Positions 1 through 13,960 of a DNA stretch of 64,000 nucleotides are shown in pieces. Below the pieces are notes generated by a model, which had not been told where the DNA came from, searched no databases, and saw nothing but the letters and a program-made list of their open reading frames with translations. How positions within the stretch are numbered: position 1 is the first letter of the stretch; each line of letters opens with the position of its first letter. The DNA comes from Pithys albifrons albifrons. Taxonomy: Eukaryota; Chordata; Aves; Passeriformes; Thamnophilidae. A program made the translations under genes and the position numbers. The stretch spans positions 8,546,520-8,610,519 of the forward strand of contig NC_092460.1 of NCBI RefSeq assembly GCF_047495875.1. The letters run 5' to 3'.

Positions 1-3000
1 TCTTAGGCACTGGAGACTTTTCCCAGGAACATGAAGCACATAGCTGAAAGGGAAGGCCTTAATACCTTCTCCAGCTCATACTCTTTATCTCAATACACCC
101 TGCTTCACCTACTGATGCTTTTAACACTGAGCCACCTCTCAGATGACTTGCACAAATCTAAGGTAGAGGCAACTTTTCTGTGTTTGCACTGAGAGTATTT
201 AAGTCCTGCAGTCATCTGGGGAGCCCTTGTGCGATACAAACAGTAACAGAACTACATACACTGAGCCCTTCTTTACAAAAGTCACATCCAATTCTCTGCA
301 AACTTATCTTCACATAAAAAATCTCCTTCCTCCAAGATCAGCATATGTTAATAGTGTATCATGCAGATAAGTGCCTCAATTTCAAGTCTCCAGCAACACA
401 AATATAAATTAGAAACATGATCTGAAGCGCCACCGAAGCTTCCAAGTTGGAACGTACCTGAAAAGTTCACGTCACCTCTGGTTAGGAGCAGACTAGCATC
501 TGGCATGTAAAATGGCTTTTCATACCCCCAAGGGGCCAGAAGGCTCCAGCAGCAGCCTGAGCTCAGCAGCCTGAGATACACCACCACACCTCAGGAGCAA
601 AACACAGCATGTAAAACTGAACATGAAGTGATCCAAACTCTCCATGACTTCACTGTTGCTTTACCTCAGGGTAAATCTTATTTCTGTACTTGGGAAATAC
701 ATTCATACAAACACAAAGCCAATCACATACCATTCAATCCTCCATTCTGAGCACATCCACTTAGCAGCTTGTTCATACAGGAGCTCCACACGTGGGATGG
801 ACCCCAGAGCTCAAGGACCAGATAATGTGAAAGACGACAAAGGAACCCTACCATGTTCCAACCCAGCACAGTGCAAAAGCAAGTGATCAACATTCAAGGG
901 ACCTTTGTAATTTCAGTTTTAGCTGTGAGTGTATTACGGGAAGTTGGGAAGAAGCCATTTGTTTCACTGTTCCAATAAGGAAAGCAACAAAAACTGTGGT
1001 CCACATGTCAATACTCACCATCTTCAGGCATTCAATTGCAGGGACATTTCCTCTTTTGTTCATTTCTGAGGAAATTTATACACCAAGACAATTGGGAAAA
1101 CCTCATAAGAGAGTCAGAAATAAAGAACCCTATGTGGAACATCTCCTCCTGAGCTTTCTGGCAGCTGGACAACTGAAATATTGGCGTGAATGCTTTAATT
1201 TACATCAAGGTAAAAAAGCAGCATGGACCAGCTTCAGACACCTCAGCTACACTGGGGTGACCTGAGACGCAGCACCCACTCCCCTGTGCCATCCTCGTTT
1301 TTACAGTTGTGATCACGACTCGACTTGACCTTGCAGCTGTGCCAGGAGAGATGTGTCTGTGTCCATGCCTGCAAGTCTGTAATCCTACAGCAGCATGGAG
1401 CCAACGTGCATGGAGTGAGCCTGCATTCAAAGAGAAAGGCAGGGGAAGAGGGTTTACTTCAGCCACAGGCAGAACAGACTGGCTTAAGTTAAACTCAGCA
1501 AGTAACTGTTTGGAAGGAAACAGTCAGGACAGAGATGGAGAAAGACAGAAGGACTGATACTTGGCAGTAAAGACTCCTTAGGTGGAAGAGTTGCTTTCTG
1601 GTCAAGTCTTCAGTGTTTTTAAAAGAGTTATATGTTACAAAGTTATCTCACCCTACTGAGGGTTCAACCACAAGGACCCAGTGAATCAGCAATACCCACC
1701 AGTCCTTATTACGGCAGCTCAAGTTGCAACCTTCATATTTCTGCTACATGGACATAGGGCTCCTAATTCCTCACAAATGAAATCGGTCATCTCACAAAAT
1801 GCCCTGAAAACATTATCAACCAAGAGTCCCACTCATCTCACAACTGGGCAGTGTTAAGAGATGAGAGTGAGTGGGAACACAAACTTAAAAACCCTTATTC
1901 AGGGTTCAATTGAATTAAACCCACTTGCTTCCCCAGCTCTACAAAAACAGAAGCTTGATACTCAGGTTCTTGCTAGGGCTTGACATTACTTTGTACAGCA
2001 GAGAAACATACCTCTTCAATAAATCATTCCAGTGCCAATAGCCTTCCTCAGATAGAAAGGCTACAGAGATGACCCTTAAGAGTTCAGAGGACAGTTAAAA
2101 ACATTTCCAGAAAATCACTCAAGTGCTGTTTAAAGATGTAATTTATATGCATAGCTCTGCACTCCATTGCAGGATTTCATATTTATTTAATTTGACAGTT
2201 AAAAGTGTGCCCATCCAACTCTTCGGGCACATGCAGTCTTTAATAAAAAACTTTGTAATTTAAAGCCAAATGTTCTGAGTATTGAGTAGGAAAAGAATGT
2301 CTTCTTCCTCAAACCCAACACTGTCCCAGACCCACTGGAAAAAACTGGAAGCATCAAACCCACTGAGAGCTTCAACAAAGCACCAGCACAGGGGGAAAAG
2401 CTGAGTTTTTTGCTGAAGGAAGAATTAAGTTCCATAGCCTGATCACCTGCAGAAGACCTCCTGTAATCTCAGGAGCTTCTCAACACCTGTGCTACCGACA
2501 TGCTCTCCCCCAGGAATAGGTAGTCTCCAAGGAAACCAATGTCTCTTCAATTAGCACCTGATGAGGTGGGATGTGTGGCCTAAGAGACAGTGCACAGCAC
2601 TGGAACTTGCATTGAATTTCCCATTCCATGGCACACCACATGGATACAGCAAAGAAGTTACCTAAACTGCCCTGTCCTTCAGCCCCCACCATGAAAACAC
2701 ATTTACCTCAGAGATTCTAAAAGCATTAGAACTCCTTCAGCTGCTAAGCACCCGCCTTGCAGTACCAAAGATATGGATCTCTTTAATTCTTCCTCTACCT
2801 AATAGGCACATGACATTTGACACAGAATAAGCACATGGCACCTCTATCCTGATGGCAGAGCTGGCCCTGTACCAGGCAGCACCTACCCCAGCCCCGTCTC
2901 TGCTCACTTCTGCCCCTACCAGGGAACCCAGAGTGGCAGATCTGCTCCTCCAGGCAGAGGATGAGACCATAATGATTAAAAACTGTAAGTCTTTCATGTT

Positions 3001-4157
3001 GCATTATGCAAAATGGAGATGCTTTTGGGGAAAGGGGAAAGATGGAGCAATTCCTGGGGCAGAGATACTGAAAAGATTATCTTCTGAACAGTGACCGGAA
3101 CAACACAAAGAAGCCATATGATGTCACAAAAATAATAGAAAATATTCTACATGTACTGCATCAACTGCAGTACTGGCCTTGCTCAGCTATTTCATACAAA
3201 GACTCCACTTATATCCTGCAACTAGAATTCTGATTCATTCCTTGATTATTTCATGCTTGGACTATTGCAATAATCTTTGTGCCAAGCTACTTTTTTTTCT
3301 TTAATCCACATGCTGCAAGACTATTCAGAGCTTCCCTGCTTGCTTTGTTTCTCACAGAAGTATCCTTGCTGTTCACATACTTTTTTTTCTCACTGTTATT
3401 CTCCTGTATGTGTTCAGTTACATATGAAATCAAGATTGGAACTTCAATGTGTTACTTCAGTCATTCAAAAACCTCAAGGCAACAGCAGACTCCAACCTTC
3501 CAAGTATTCTCCAGTTCACTTGCTGAGCTTATTTCAATCAAGATGCTACCTAAATATTCCATCTTTCTTTTGCATGCTTAAAATATAATCAAGTCACATG
3601 TTTTTAGGTCTAAGGAACTTGAAATATTTTATCTTGTTGCTTATTTCAATGCCTAGAGACCAACTAAATTGACAAGTTTTAGCTGTACTTCAGAATACTT
3701 TCAGTTTTATGAAACAGTGCACTGGTTGTTGTAATTCCAGAGGTTTTCCACAAATGTCCCAGTGTTCACATTAAACGAAAAATGCAACAAAAAGCACAGT
3801 ACATTTAAAGTCTCCCCTGCCCAGCTAAAGCAGCTCTTTGTGCTTCCTCATTTTAGCAGAGATACACCAGAGCTGTGATTGCAGCATTGCAAAGTAAAAA
3901 TACTTTGATGCACTATTGGAACAACTGTATCTGAAGCTCTGAAGATTTCATCTAGCATCTGTTGCAGTTCTTTTATACTTTTGTGCTGTGCTAAGGAAAG
4001 AAACTTCATGAAAGAATGAAAGTTGAGGGAACTGGTTCTTGGCCAGTCTTATATTTCAGCCTCCCAAAGCTGTTCATCTGTCAATGGCCTATCTGCTTCA
4101 AAACAGTAAAGAAAAAATTCAGAGCACTCAAAATCAATCAAATTTTAGTGAGAACCT

Positions 4158-4171
4158 AAAAAAAAAAAAAA
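4158..4171. repeat. A14 homopolymer
   Basis: Fourteen A bases with no recognised retroelement upstream. Similar A11-A13 tracts lie at 16605-16617, 22029-22040, 23569-23581, 38001-38013 and 39187-39197. Confidence 0.95.
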
Positions 4172-7100
4172 GGGAATTTCACCACAACCAAGTCCAACAT
4201 TTAAAAATTCAGTCAACCACTTGATTGGATACCAGAACTGACTATAACAGTACTTGGAATAAAGTACTGCAAGCATGGCAGACAAGAAAAGGTGGCAAGA
4301 AGAGAGAGTAAACAGTATTAATGGTATTCAATAATGCAATCCTGTCTGTGTCTAAGTAGAAACTAAATTACTATCTGAGCTTTCCTTAGCAGATTATTTA
4401 GAAACTTGCCAATAGACAAACAAAGTAAATGACAAGACTCTAAATCAGACCTGTGTTCCCCAGCAATATGGCTTAGTAAAAATGATACAGACTACTTGGA
4501 CTGCTGCTGGCAAGGCTGGCTCTCCTCAGGGGACTGCTAATGTTAAATACTCAACATGAGCGTGATTGTGAATTCCTTATTCCCGCTGGCTTATTGCTCG
4601 GAAAATATATCCTGTTCTTTGGGATAGCAATGTGAAAATTCATTTCTTCATTCTCAGAACAAAACCAAAATAGAGTATTTTGTTTTGGTTACTTCACAAA
4701 ACAGAGTAGCTAAAGGAGGATAAAAAGCATTCTCCTTGACATCCTCTAAATAAGAGCATATTTTGATGCAGATTCTGCAGACACAGATGTGTCTTATGCA
4801 CATCTGTACAGTGTCTTGCTCATGGACATGAATACTCATGACCCAGTACCGTCAGAATACAAACAATCAAAATACACAGATGGTAGTTCCTGTTTATTTG
4901 AGAAAACACACAGCAGTTGCTTTAGCTGTGCACATTAAAATCGGGGTTCATGCTTAGAAAGTAACAGCAAACTCTCCAGCCATGGTTTTCTATGTTTCCC
5001 CTATCAAAGAGTGCAGCACTGATTTCTGGAACAACTGTTACTCTAATAAGATTGCATATGGAAACGGATGCGTCGCAGCTGGTTTCAGCAGGGTTCAGTG
5101 AAGACTACCATTCATCTCTGATGAATGCAGATCAAAATATTCAAAGCTCAGCTTACTGATCAGATATTAATGGGAATATTTTTGCTACTTCTCTCTGCTT
5201 AGTTCCTCTTTAGAAAGTCAGCTCAAAAGAGTGAGTGAGGAACGGAGCCAGAACCTGCTCCTTTTGACCACCCTGCATTTAAGGGAGATGAGTACAGGGG
5301 AACAATGACTGAGCACACAGTATGCCAGAGTTTTGGTCAATATCAAGATTTATTATTCTGAGGGGCAGAAAGAGTGAAATACTGACCACGGCAAATAGCC
5401 CATTAGTTACCTCTCAGTTCAATAAGTCTTGATGCTTTCCTTACTATGTGCTGATTATTTCCTGTCCAATGCACATTAGCAGCTTATTTAATGAGAACAA
5501 TCTAAGCAGAGAGAGAAATTCACACATTTACAAAGGACATCACCAAGTTACATTTCATCACAGTTAACACCATTTGCTGTTCTTTCAGGAAATAACCATT
5601 ACCGATCTTTCCCGGTTTAATGCAGGCAATTGCTTTTCAGGAGAACACTCAATTCTTAGATTCACCACCAGTTATATATTAAATAATAGCATCTTGAAAG
5701 ACAGCAATAACTGCCTAAGTGTTGTAGGACAAAGCTTTCACACACTGATAGTGTCCACTAGCTTGACAGCGTGGCCAAAGTTCCTGTTCTTAATGGACAC
5801 TTTTACCCACTCACAGGGTCATCTCTGCTCTTGAAGAAGAGACATCTATTTTTCTTCTATTAACTTCTCCTAATGTTCATGGCAGTTGCAGAAATCTTGA
5901 GAGAAAGGACTCAACATTTTAGACAGAAAAAACAGCAATAAGGACATGCACAAAGAACAGAAGCATCATAAGTATTCCTATTAATTTCACACAGAAAATG
6001 AGAGATTAAAGGTACAAAGAGAAAAGAGATGTCTGGAATATACCATAAGATTAAAGGGGAAAAAACAACTGTATGCATTTTCTACACAGAGTTCCCTTTA
6101 CAAAGCCATATTCAGATAAACATGTAAAAGAACACATATACATCCTTGGCAAGTGTCTGCTTTTTTGTTCTCCAAGAAACCCAAATGGTTTTGATTACAA
6201 GTATCTCTTGAATGAGTCAGCTCACATCACCAAGGCTGATCAGCAGAACAGTCATCAAGAGCACAGGGCACTCCAGCCCCGTCAGAGTCAGCTCCCCACG
6301 CAGCCGGGAAACTCCAGTGGCAAAACCACCATCGCCCACAACATCCTGCTCAGAACAGCACAGCGTTCATTCCATATTCATCACACAGATGAATAGTGGA
6401 AACAGACAGCACATCTTCCACCTGAAGGCTCAAAAAGGAGTTTCCTGATTGGAGTAAGGAGCAAACTTCCCCATTGGTTTTGCACAATCTCATGCAATGA
6501 GACATGATTTTTACTTAATAGCCTTTCAGAAAAGCAGGTATGTGTAAGTACAGCTCCTTCAGAGCTACTATCACTTAAGGTACAAGCATTTGCATTAGCA
6601 TCTGTTGCTGTAGTCTCCTCCTAAAGCCCTGACCCTTCAGCTACATTTTTTTGGCTACTGCAAGGCAAACTAGGGTCTGCTTAGGTCACCAGCAAAGTGT
6701 TCTCAGCACTGACAAATGCAACACTTCACATTAAGAGATATCTTTAAATGTCCGGAATATTATGTTCTGCGAAGAAGCATACATTACACAACAGAGGGCC
6801 AGTCAGAAAGCCCTGAATCTAGTAGATATTTCAATTACATATTTCTGTAGGCTTTTGTTTCAAGTATTGTTATGGGGTTTTTTTTGTTTAAAAAACAGTT
6901 TAAATATTTATGAAAATACTTCCGCAGTGAAGAAAAGGCACCTGAACTGCTACTGTCTGTCACTATGATGGGTATTAGAAATATACTGAATTTTGTGGCA
7001 ATTATAAGGCTGTGATAAAAATCATTTCAAACCTGTTCATTCAGTGGTTAGCCTAAGAGAAAAGATGCTTGTGAAAAGCAAAGGCTGCACTGAAGCACAT

Positions 7101-9235
7101 TCAGGATTCACACCTACTTCTTGCTGTGACTATGCTGTGCCTATTCTATATTTCTGTTACAGGGCAAGTAATGTGGCCAGACTCAGTTTAGGAAGTCTTT
7201 GGCAAACTGTAATACACAATCATGGAACAAATACTTTGCTAAAACATACATGAAAACACATGCACAGAGAATTTCCCATAGAAATGTAGTTTGAGCTTCC
7301 TGAAAAATCCTAAAAAGAACATCCTAAAAAAACATCTCAGTCTCTGTCCATTCTTGCAGTTCCTACTAAAAGCCAAGTTAGTGTTCTGTTCTCAGTGCCT
7401 GCTTACTTCTCAATTTGGTTTAAAGAGCTGCTAGCATTGACTTAACAAAGTTTCTTCTAAAGAACTGATTGTGTTTCCTGACATCTTTATGACAGAACCC
7501 ATTTAAAATGGACCTTCTTCATTTAATTATCTAGTCTTTAGTTTTGCAAGTTTTATTCCTAACTAGAATAAATGTTAGGGTCAGAACTGTGTCTGTAGAC
7601 AATAGGGTTATTTTACAAGGCTTTAAAGTCCTTTCCGTTACAACCAGACAGTGAAATGAGAGGTCTGTAGTGTGGCTTTGTCCAGTGGATATGCAGTATG
7701 AGCACAGGGCACTGGAGTTCACAGGTTCTGGTCACAGGGACCTTTAGGTATGTAGGTGCCTTATACAATTGTTATAAATCTGAGAGTTGCTTGACTCCTT
7801 ATCAATAACTGAAGTTTATCCCCTCTAAACTCTTTTGCCTGAGAGGAGCAGTATGACCAAGCAGCTATAGATCACTCATGAAAACAGGATAATTCCTGAT
7901 CTCCCAAGTTTAAAGCAGCTCCTGGACCATTCACCCTCCACAAGAGCTCAGAGCAGCAGAAGGGCTTCCTACAGGCTACAGAGGAATTACTCTAAAAGCA
8001 CAGTATAGGACAGATACATCCTGTGGAAGACAGATACTTGAGTGCTCTCTGCAGCATAGCGGTGTCCTTTTTCCACCCCCAGGCAGGAAAACCACAAGCA
8101 GCTGCCTGCTTTTGGACCTCTCCACCCTCACCTCAGGATTTATTACAGAACACTTAAGCCCAAAAATACAAATACTCTGCAAGCAGGCAGGCACAGCCAC
8201 AAACACAGAGAGGTCTCTGCTGCCATAAATCAGTTCTGCTCAATTGAAATCAATATAAAACCACAGCTCAGCCCAACACAGGGGTAGAGACGTGGGCATG
8301 CTGGTCAATATTGGGGTTCAACACTCAGCTGTCCACTGATGGCTGTCAGGAGCTGTCCTGGTCTTGTTTACTCCTGCTGGCAAATTCCACTAGAAGAAAT
8401 TCCAGACTCACCAGTGCACAACCCAGCATAGCCTCCTTCCCTGCCCATTATTGCTGGGGCTGGGCCAGCAGCTGTTGTACAAATAACCGGAGGGGAGCTG
8501 GCCTGACCATTTGAGGATAGGGAAGGGAAGCAGCCTACCAGATAATGTCTGTAAAAGAGCTTGGAAACCATTGACACAGGCTAATTGCTCACTGCAGAGT
8601 GAAGTTTCCCCTCTCTGTAGGCTCATTTGATGTGAACTTCCCAGTCATGTCCAAAACCCTACCCGCAGGACAAACGTTGTTAGTACATAAACTGCTTAGC
8701 CAAGCCCTGCTCAGGGTTCCTGGGAAATATTCTGGGGAACGAGGAAACAGATAACATGATCATCCTCCTCACTGTGCTCAGCTAGAAACAAACATCTGTC
8801 TGGCATCTGGGCTCTGCCACCCACCATTTATTCCCATCTTCAACCTAAATACAGAAGCTCAGCACTTTCATTACCTCTGGTCCCCTCAGTGAGTAAATAT
8901 GGACAAAAGGCATCAGGTAAGAGGCTGAACTGGCTGAAAATCCCTCAAGGAGCTGGAAGGAACCAAGTGATAAAATGCCATGACAAAGTAGCAGCCTGTA
9001 GAAACATCCAATTTCTAATGGACCACAGGCTTCTTTACTGACCTCATCTTGATTTCCTCCCTTTCTCAGGGAGATAGTGGCAACACCGACATTCCTGCAG
9101 GACACATCACCAGCCCTAGAAAACTCCTTTAGAAATAACCATGTCTTTCCCAATGCTGTACTCTCCCTTGCCTTTTCCCTCCTGAACACAGCCCAAATAA
9201 TTGCCTGCATCTCAGCACCCCCACTCTGCATGTAG

Positions 9236-9262
9236 CCCTGTCCCTCCTGATCCCAGTCACCC
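9236..9262 (-). other. G-quadruplex motif on the minus strand
   Basis: On the plus strand, C-runs lie at 9236-9238, 9242-9244, 9252-9254 and 9260-9262 with gaps of 3, 7 and 5 bases, so the minus strand meets the G3 N1-7 pattern. The loops are long, so the fold would be less stable than the other two. Confidence 0.6.
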
Positions 9263-10439
9263 TGTGTGGGGCTCAGTGGGGCAGAGCTGCTCCTCCTTGA
9301 GGCAGAGACCACAACATGGCTCAGGAGGACACAGATCTCCATTCACTTCCAGGATGGACTTGCTCAAGTGCAGTATATGCAGAACCCATCCAGATGGGAC
9401 ACACAGTACCTGGGCTGCTCACACACACCTGCATCTCATGCCAGGAAACCCTTGCTGAAAACCCAGATTCTGCAGTTGGAATACTTGGTCCCAAACCACA
9501 TTCTCCTGGAATGGCAGTTCAAGTCACTCAATTCAAACAGTAGCCTGACAAAGCATCCAAAGAAAATGGGTTTGCATCCTTGTCTGATTTCTTAAGTGCT
9601 GGTAAACACACCATTCCCGCCATCTCCACTTGCTAATTTATGCCTTTTAGCAGCAGCAATACTGACAAAACCTTCATAATTAGATAGCACTAATCAGGTC
9701 AAATGGCATGGGATTGACAAGTACAAAGTCACTATCTGTTCTCTGAAAAAGACTGGCTCTTTTCCTTGTAGAAGCAAATTTCTCAATAGACAAAAGGATG
9801 CAAAACTCCAAAAAGTAAAGCATAATTACACGTCAGGACTACACATTTTATTTTGACCTATTTTTAAAAGGACTCATTTCATGGCAATCACTTTTTTGGA
9901 AGGTTGAACAAGTGATATTAATCATAAAGACCAGCAGAAAACTAGAATTTGGAAAACTTCACTGTGCATTAACTGCTGTGTGGTGAATTTGTGGGTTTTT
10001 GTTGCTTTTGTTTCTTTGCTTGTTTGGAGGTTTTGTTTGTTTTGGAAAGTGGAAAGGGTCCTACCTCCTATTTTATTTTTAAACCAGGACTGGTTAAAAC
10101 AAACAAATCACTCAAGCAAAGAGTTTTGACACATATGACAACAGAATAATTCCACTGGTGTTTTACCTTTTTAAAACATTTTCATTTAACTACTTGAAAT
10201 TATTATTTCAAATACATCTTTCAGTAACAGAAACAAACCTGCCAAGTGGCACTTAACTCATAATATTTTACACAAGACAGCAGATAGGAACAGGCCATTC
10301 ATTCCAATATAGACATTTTTCCTCTATTTGCTATTTATACTCCTTAGGAATTCAGAAGCTCAAAATATTTTAAGAAGTTATTTTAGGCTGCAGGGTGGAA
10401 GTGTATCTTGGGGCAATATTTGTCCACTTGATAATCTCA

Positions 10440-10700
10440 AAGTTTAACAAAAACCTGTCATTTTTCATACATTACTAAAATGTTTAGATTTGTTTTACTT
10501 GCATGACCTCATTTGCAAATGAGATAGCTTGTATTTTGAGAAGAAAATTTGTGTGTATTAATGGAAAAAACTCCTCTAAGCTTACTTAATTCATTTCCAG
10601 TGAAATAAATGGTCTGTATAAAAGGGATGCATTGGCAGTGAAAAAGTAACATTTGCATATTTATCTAGTATCAATATTCAGACTTCTTAGAAAGTAATGT
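10440..10700. promoter_or_regulatory. Possible conserved non-coding block with octamer motifs
   Basis: AT-rich non-repetitive sequence holding a perfect 16-bp palindrome at 10508-10523 (CTCATTTGCAAATGAG). Its core TTTGCAAA is close to POU-octamer and C/EBP half sites. A perfect octamer ATTTGCAT lies 128 bp downstream (10651-10658). Such clustering is seen in vertebrate enhancers, but conservation cannot be judged from one sequence. The enhancer reading is inference; the motifs are directly visible. Confidence 0.25.
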
Positions 10701-13700
10701 TTTCCCTTCAGCTGAAACTATCCCTGCACAACATCCCTCTTGGACAAGCAACAAATATTTGCAGTGCATCTCAGATCTTCCACAAAAGCACTCACAAGTT
10801 CAATATAATGCTTGAAATCTTCCTAAAAACCTTATTAGATATCCGGCATTTTCCACAGAGTCAGCACAGCTACTAACACAATTTCAGGTTGAAGGGTTTT
10901 TTAACAACTTCAAATACAAACCTGGAATTTTCTACAACAAACCAACCAGCAAATCAGAAACATCATTCTGAGGTGCATTTTTATTTGTGGTATTTCAAAA
11001 CTGTGCAGACACATTAGGTCTTCCATACAACTTACAAGAGCAGGGAGACAAACAACAAACCAATATCCTACCTTTTCAGCACCACCTATCCTGGTGTGAT
11101 GCACTGACAGGTCTCGTTGATGTACATGCACAGAAACTAAAAATTGCAAAATTTCCAGGGTGGATTGATTTTGTTTGTTTGTTTTTTATCTGGAGATAGG
11201 TATGTATATATGGATGCTTACAGTCTTCCTAGAAGGCTTAATACAGTAAGCAAATGATGAGCTTGGGAATGTAGTCATTGGACCAGGAGAGTAAAGAGAA
11301 GTTTGGGAGACCGTGGCTGTCAGACCATGTGTTAAGAAACTAAAAGACTAAGAGAAGGAGCAGGGTAATAAGGTAAATCCTGCAGGTAAACGGCAGAAAT
11401 GCAAGAAAGGAGAGAATGTGTATGGAGGGAGTTTGCAAGGAAGCCAGAAGAAGAAAACACACTGTAAAACTAATTTAAACTATTTCTGAGCACAGTAGTA
11501 ATAAAAAGCAATAAACTACTTGCTTTTGGAGACATTTCATGTTTCAGTCCTCTGTAGAAAACTCACTCACCCGAGTATGCCCAGTAAGGATCCCCCGAAG
11601 CCTTTCGCCGCCGTATCTGCACAGAACTACCATGTCTGTTTTCATGCAGAGAGCCAACATAACCTTCAGTCAGAGCTGGGAAGAAAAACAGCAGGAATCG
11701 TTAAGAAAGTGGTATTTACTCCCTGGCGTTCACATTTTGAAGCTTAAATCTTTGCTAAGCAGAGACTACAAACTTCAGATTGCTCAAAAGAAAAATTGAA
11801 CAGGCATGTTCCCCATCAAAGAAAACCCTCCATCCAAAGGTGACTCACAGAAACCAGGATTCAGTAGTGCCATTATTCTGGTCTGGCACATGGCTGTGCA
11901 ACTCCAGTAATTTCCATATGGAAACTCTGATGTACACAAAGGAACAAGTATGTGCCTCGACATACGACCAACCCTTTTAAGTCTAGACCCAAAAGGGAAG
12001 CTAAGCTCACTTTGCTGGTGACCACCAAACCATGCCAGGCCACAGCCAGGCTGCAACACCAGGGCCTGGCAGCATGAAAGGGAGAGGACAGGAACAAAGA
12101 AAGCTTTGTAAAATCCCACAAGCAAGAAGGTACTATATTAATCAACTAAACCAGAAAAGAACACATTCCACATTCCATCCCAGGTTTTTATTTGGGGTTT
12201 ATGCCTCAATTTTTATTCTTTCTCTTTTAAAGGAATGCATTGCTTCTATGAGGACGTGGGATATTTGGGCTTTTTATGTGCAAATTTTGCTTATTGTTTC
12301 TATGCATCTGACTGAACCAAGCTGGAGGTGCGTGAATTCACAAATGCCAGTGGAAAGCCTGTAATAAATTCAACTACCTTTCTCAGAGCACAACTGAAAA
12401 CTTTTGTGCTGTAATAAATGCACACAAACAAAAAAGACCTTATATCCAGAGACATGGAATGCGAGGAACAAGCATACACCAAACGGCTTTATGGAAATTT
12501 AAGACCAACTGCACCCAAACCACTTATTTGATCAGTAAGAAACCAGATGAATAATTCAAATTAAAACTTCAGAAAACCATGTAAAGCACTTCTACCCATA
12601 TGCAGTCACCAAGCACTGCTTTCCCTTCTATTCCCAGGCCAACTGCAGCTGAGTTGAAACCGAGCCTGTAACAGGACTTTATTGAACATCATGCACCAGT
12701 AACTCAAAATTTGCCAGCCTTTCCCTTTGAAACAACTTCTGGGTGACACCCCCTTGCACCACAGTAGCAAAGAACATGCTGAGAGCAAGGCTATCGATGT
12801 GTGCCAAACTGCTCTAGGGACAACCTTCCCTCTGCAGCTGTGATCATGGATTTGTACAGATTTTGGAATCCTGAAGTGCTAGGAAAAGTCATGCAATTTA
12901 AGGGAAGGCAATACAGGTTTGGCCCTGCTCAATTTTCCCTTGTGTGAGCAAAGGTACTAATTGTGCAATTTGAATGAGTTTTCCAGATTTCTTGGCAACT
13001 TTCTAAATGTTAATTCACTCCAGGCTGTGAACTAGAAATACTGAAACACATCATGCTACCAGCTTTTATAGGCAACACTACCTCGCATACCTTATTTTCC
13101 TTTAGATAAACACTACATGGAACACCTTGTTTTCATCCTTTTTTTTTAATTTTACTTTCACATGTCTACATGGTTGAGAAGCAACAGGCACTCATTTCAA
13201 CAGGAAGGAACAGGTATGGGATGGGGAGAGCCAAACACTCTTGGCAAAAACACTGAGTAAAAATCAGCGATTAGGAAAATCCCAGGGAAGAGATCATAGG
13301 AATAGCCTAGACGGATGGCTGGAAAGGCTGTCAGGGAAAAAATGGTCCAATTATTCACTTAAAAATTACATGTAATGAGAAATACAGCCAAAGTCCCTTT
13401 GTGTTAGAAAATGAAAGACATTTTCAGCAGCTTTCTTCTGAGCATTCACTATACAAAGAAGGCAAATACTGTGAGATTTTTCTTGCCCAGAAAATGTCTC
13501 CTTCAGGAAGAAGGAAGGTTGCATATTGCCTCCTCCAAAGAGTAAAGTACTCCTGCAGGTTTCTACTCCACAAGCCCTTTTGTGTGCCTCCCCCTCCAGA
13601 GAAAGAAACTCTCTAAATAATCTAGGTTTGTTGAAGGTACAAACTCTCTGAGTCAGTGCAAAGTATCTGAAGTTGTAAACACCTTTGTACCTCTATCTGG

Positions 13701-13714
13701 AACTACCAAAAAGC
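10701..13714. other. Non-coding, no gene recognised
   Basis: Nothing beyond ordinary AT-rich single-copy sequence. The purine-rich stretch at 11255-11460 looks repeat-like but could not be assigned. Confidence 0.65.
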
Positions 13715-13960
13715 CTCATGGTAACCATGGTATGGCCATGAATCATACCATTGATTTTCAGTGTCCTCTGTGAGAAAATTAAATTATGCAAATCCAAGCC
13801 TTTATGAATGCCTAACTTTAATGTGAAATTGAAGATTTGCTTCAGTCAGCATCTTATTTATGCAATTATAAACCTGACATTCTTATGGAAATATGCAGTT
13901 TTAGTTTTCTGTGTAGACACTTAATAGATTTGTGCACTTATTTATACCTATAAAAGGTGA
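13715..13960. promoter_or_regulatory. Possible conserved non-coding block with nested inverted repeats and an octamer
   Basis: It opens with two overlapping inverted repeats: CATGG-TAA-CCATG (13717-13729), then TGGTATG at 13728-13734 paired with CATACCA at 13744-13750. A perfect octamer ATGCAAAT follows at 13786-13793, and the rest is AT-rich without repeats. There is no coding frame. The regulatory reading is inferred from motif density only. Confidence 0.22.

Larger units (their letters stand above)
1..10439. other. Non-coding, no gene recognised
   Basis: Unique-looking sequence with many short open frames on both strands and no domain signatures. Contents: the A14 tract, an octamer ATTTGCAT at 6588-6595, a GC-richer patch at about 8980-9560 with overlapping open frames on both strands (165 codons on the minus strand at 9342-8845, none recognised), and a T/G-rich run at 9990-10045. 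No CpG island is seen. Confidence 0.7.

Noticed and set aside
6073..6396. 107-codon open frame, plus strand
   Set aside because: No recognisable motif and no convincing splice sites; a second plus frame overlaps it.
8845..9342. 165-codon open frame on the minus strand
   Set aside because: It lies in a GC-richer patch where overlapping frames on both strands are open. No motif, no splice pair and no family resemblance were seen; a frame of this length is expected once or twice by chance in 64 kb.
11255..11460. Purine-rich stretch considered as an interspersed repeat
   Set aside because: No ordered match to any repeat consensus that could be recalled.
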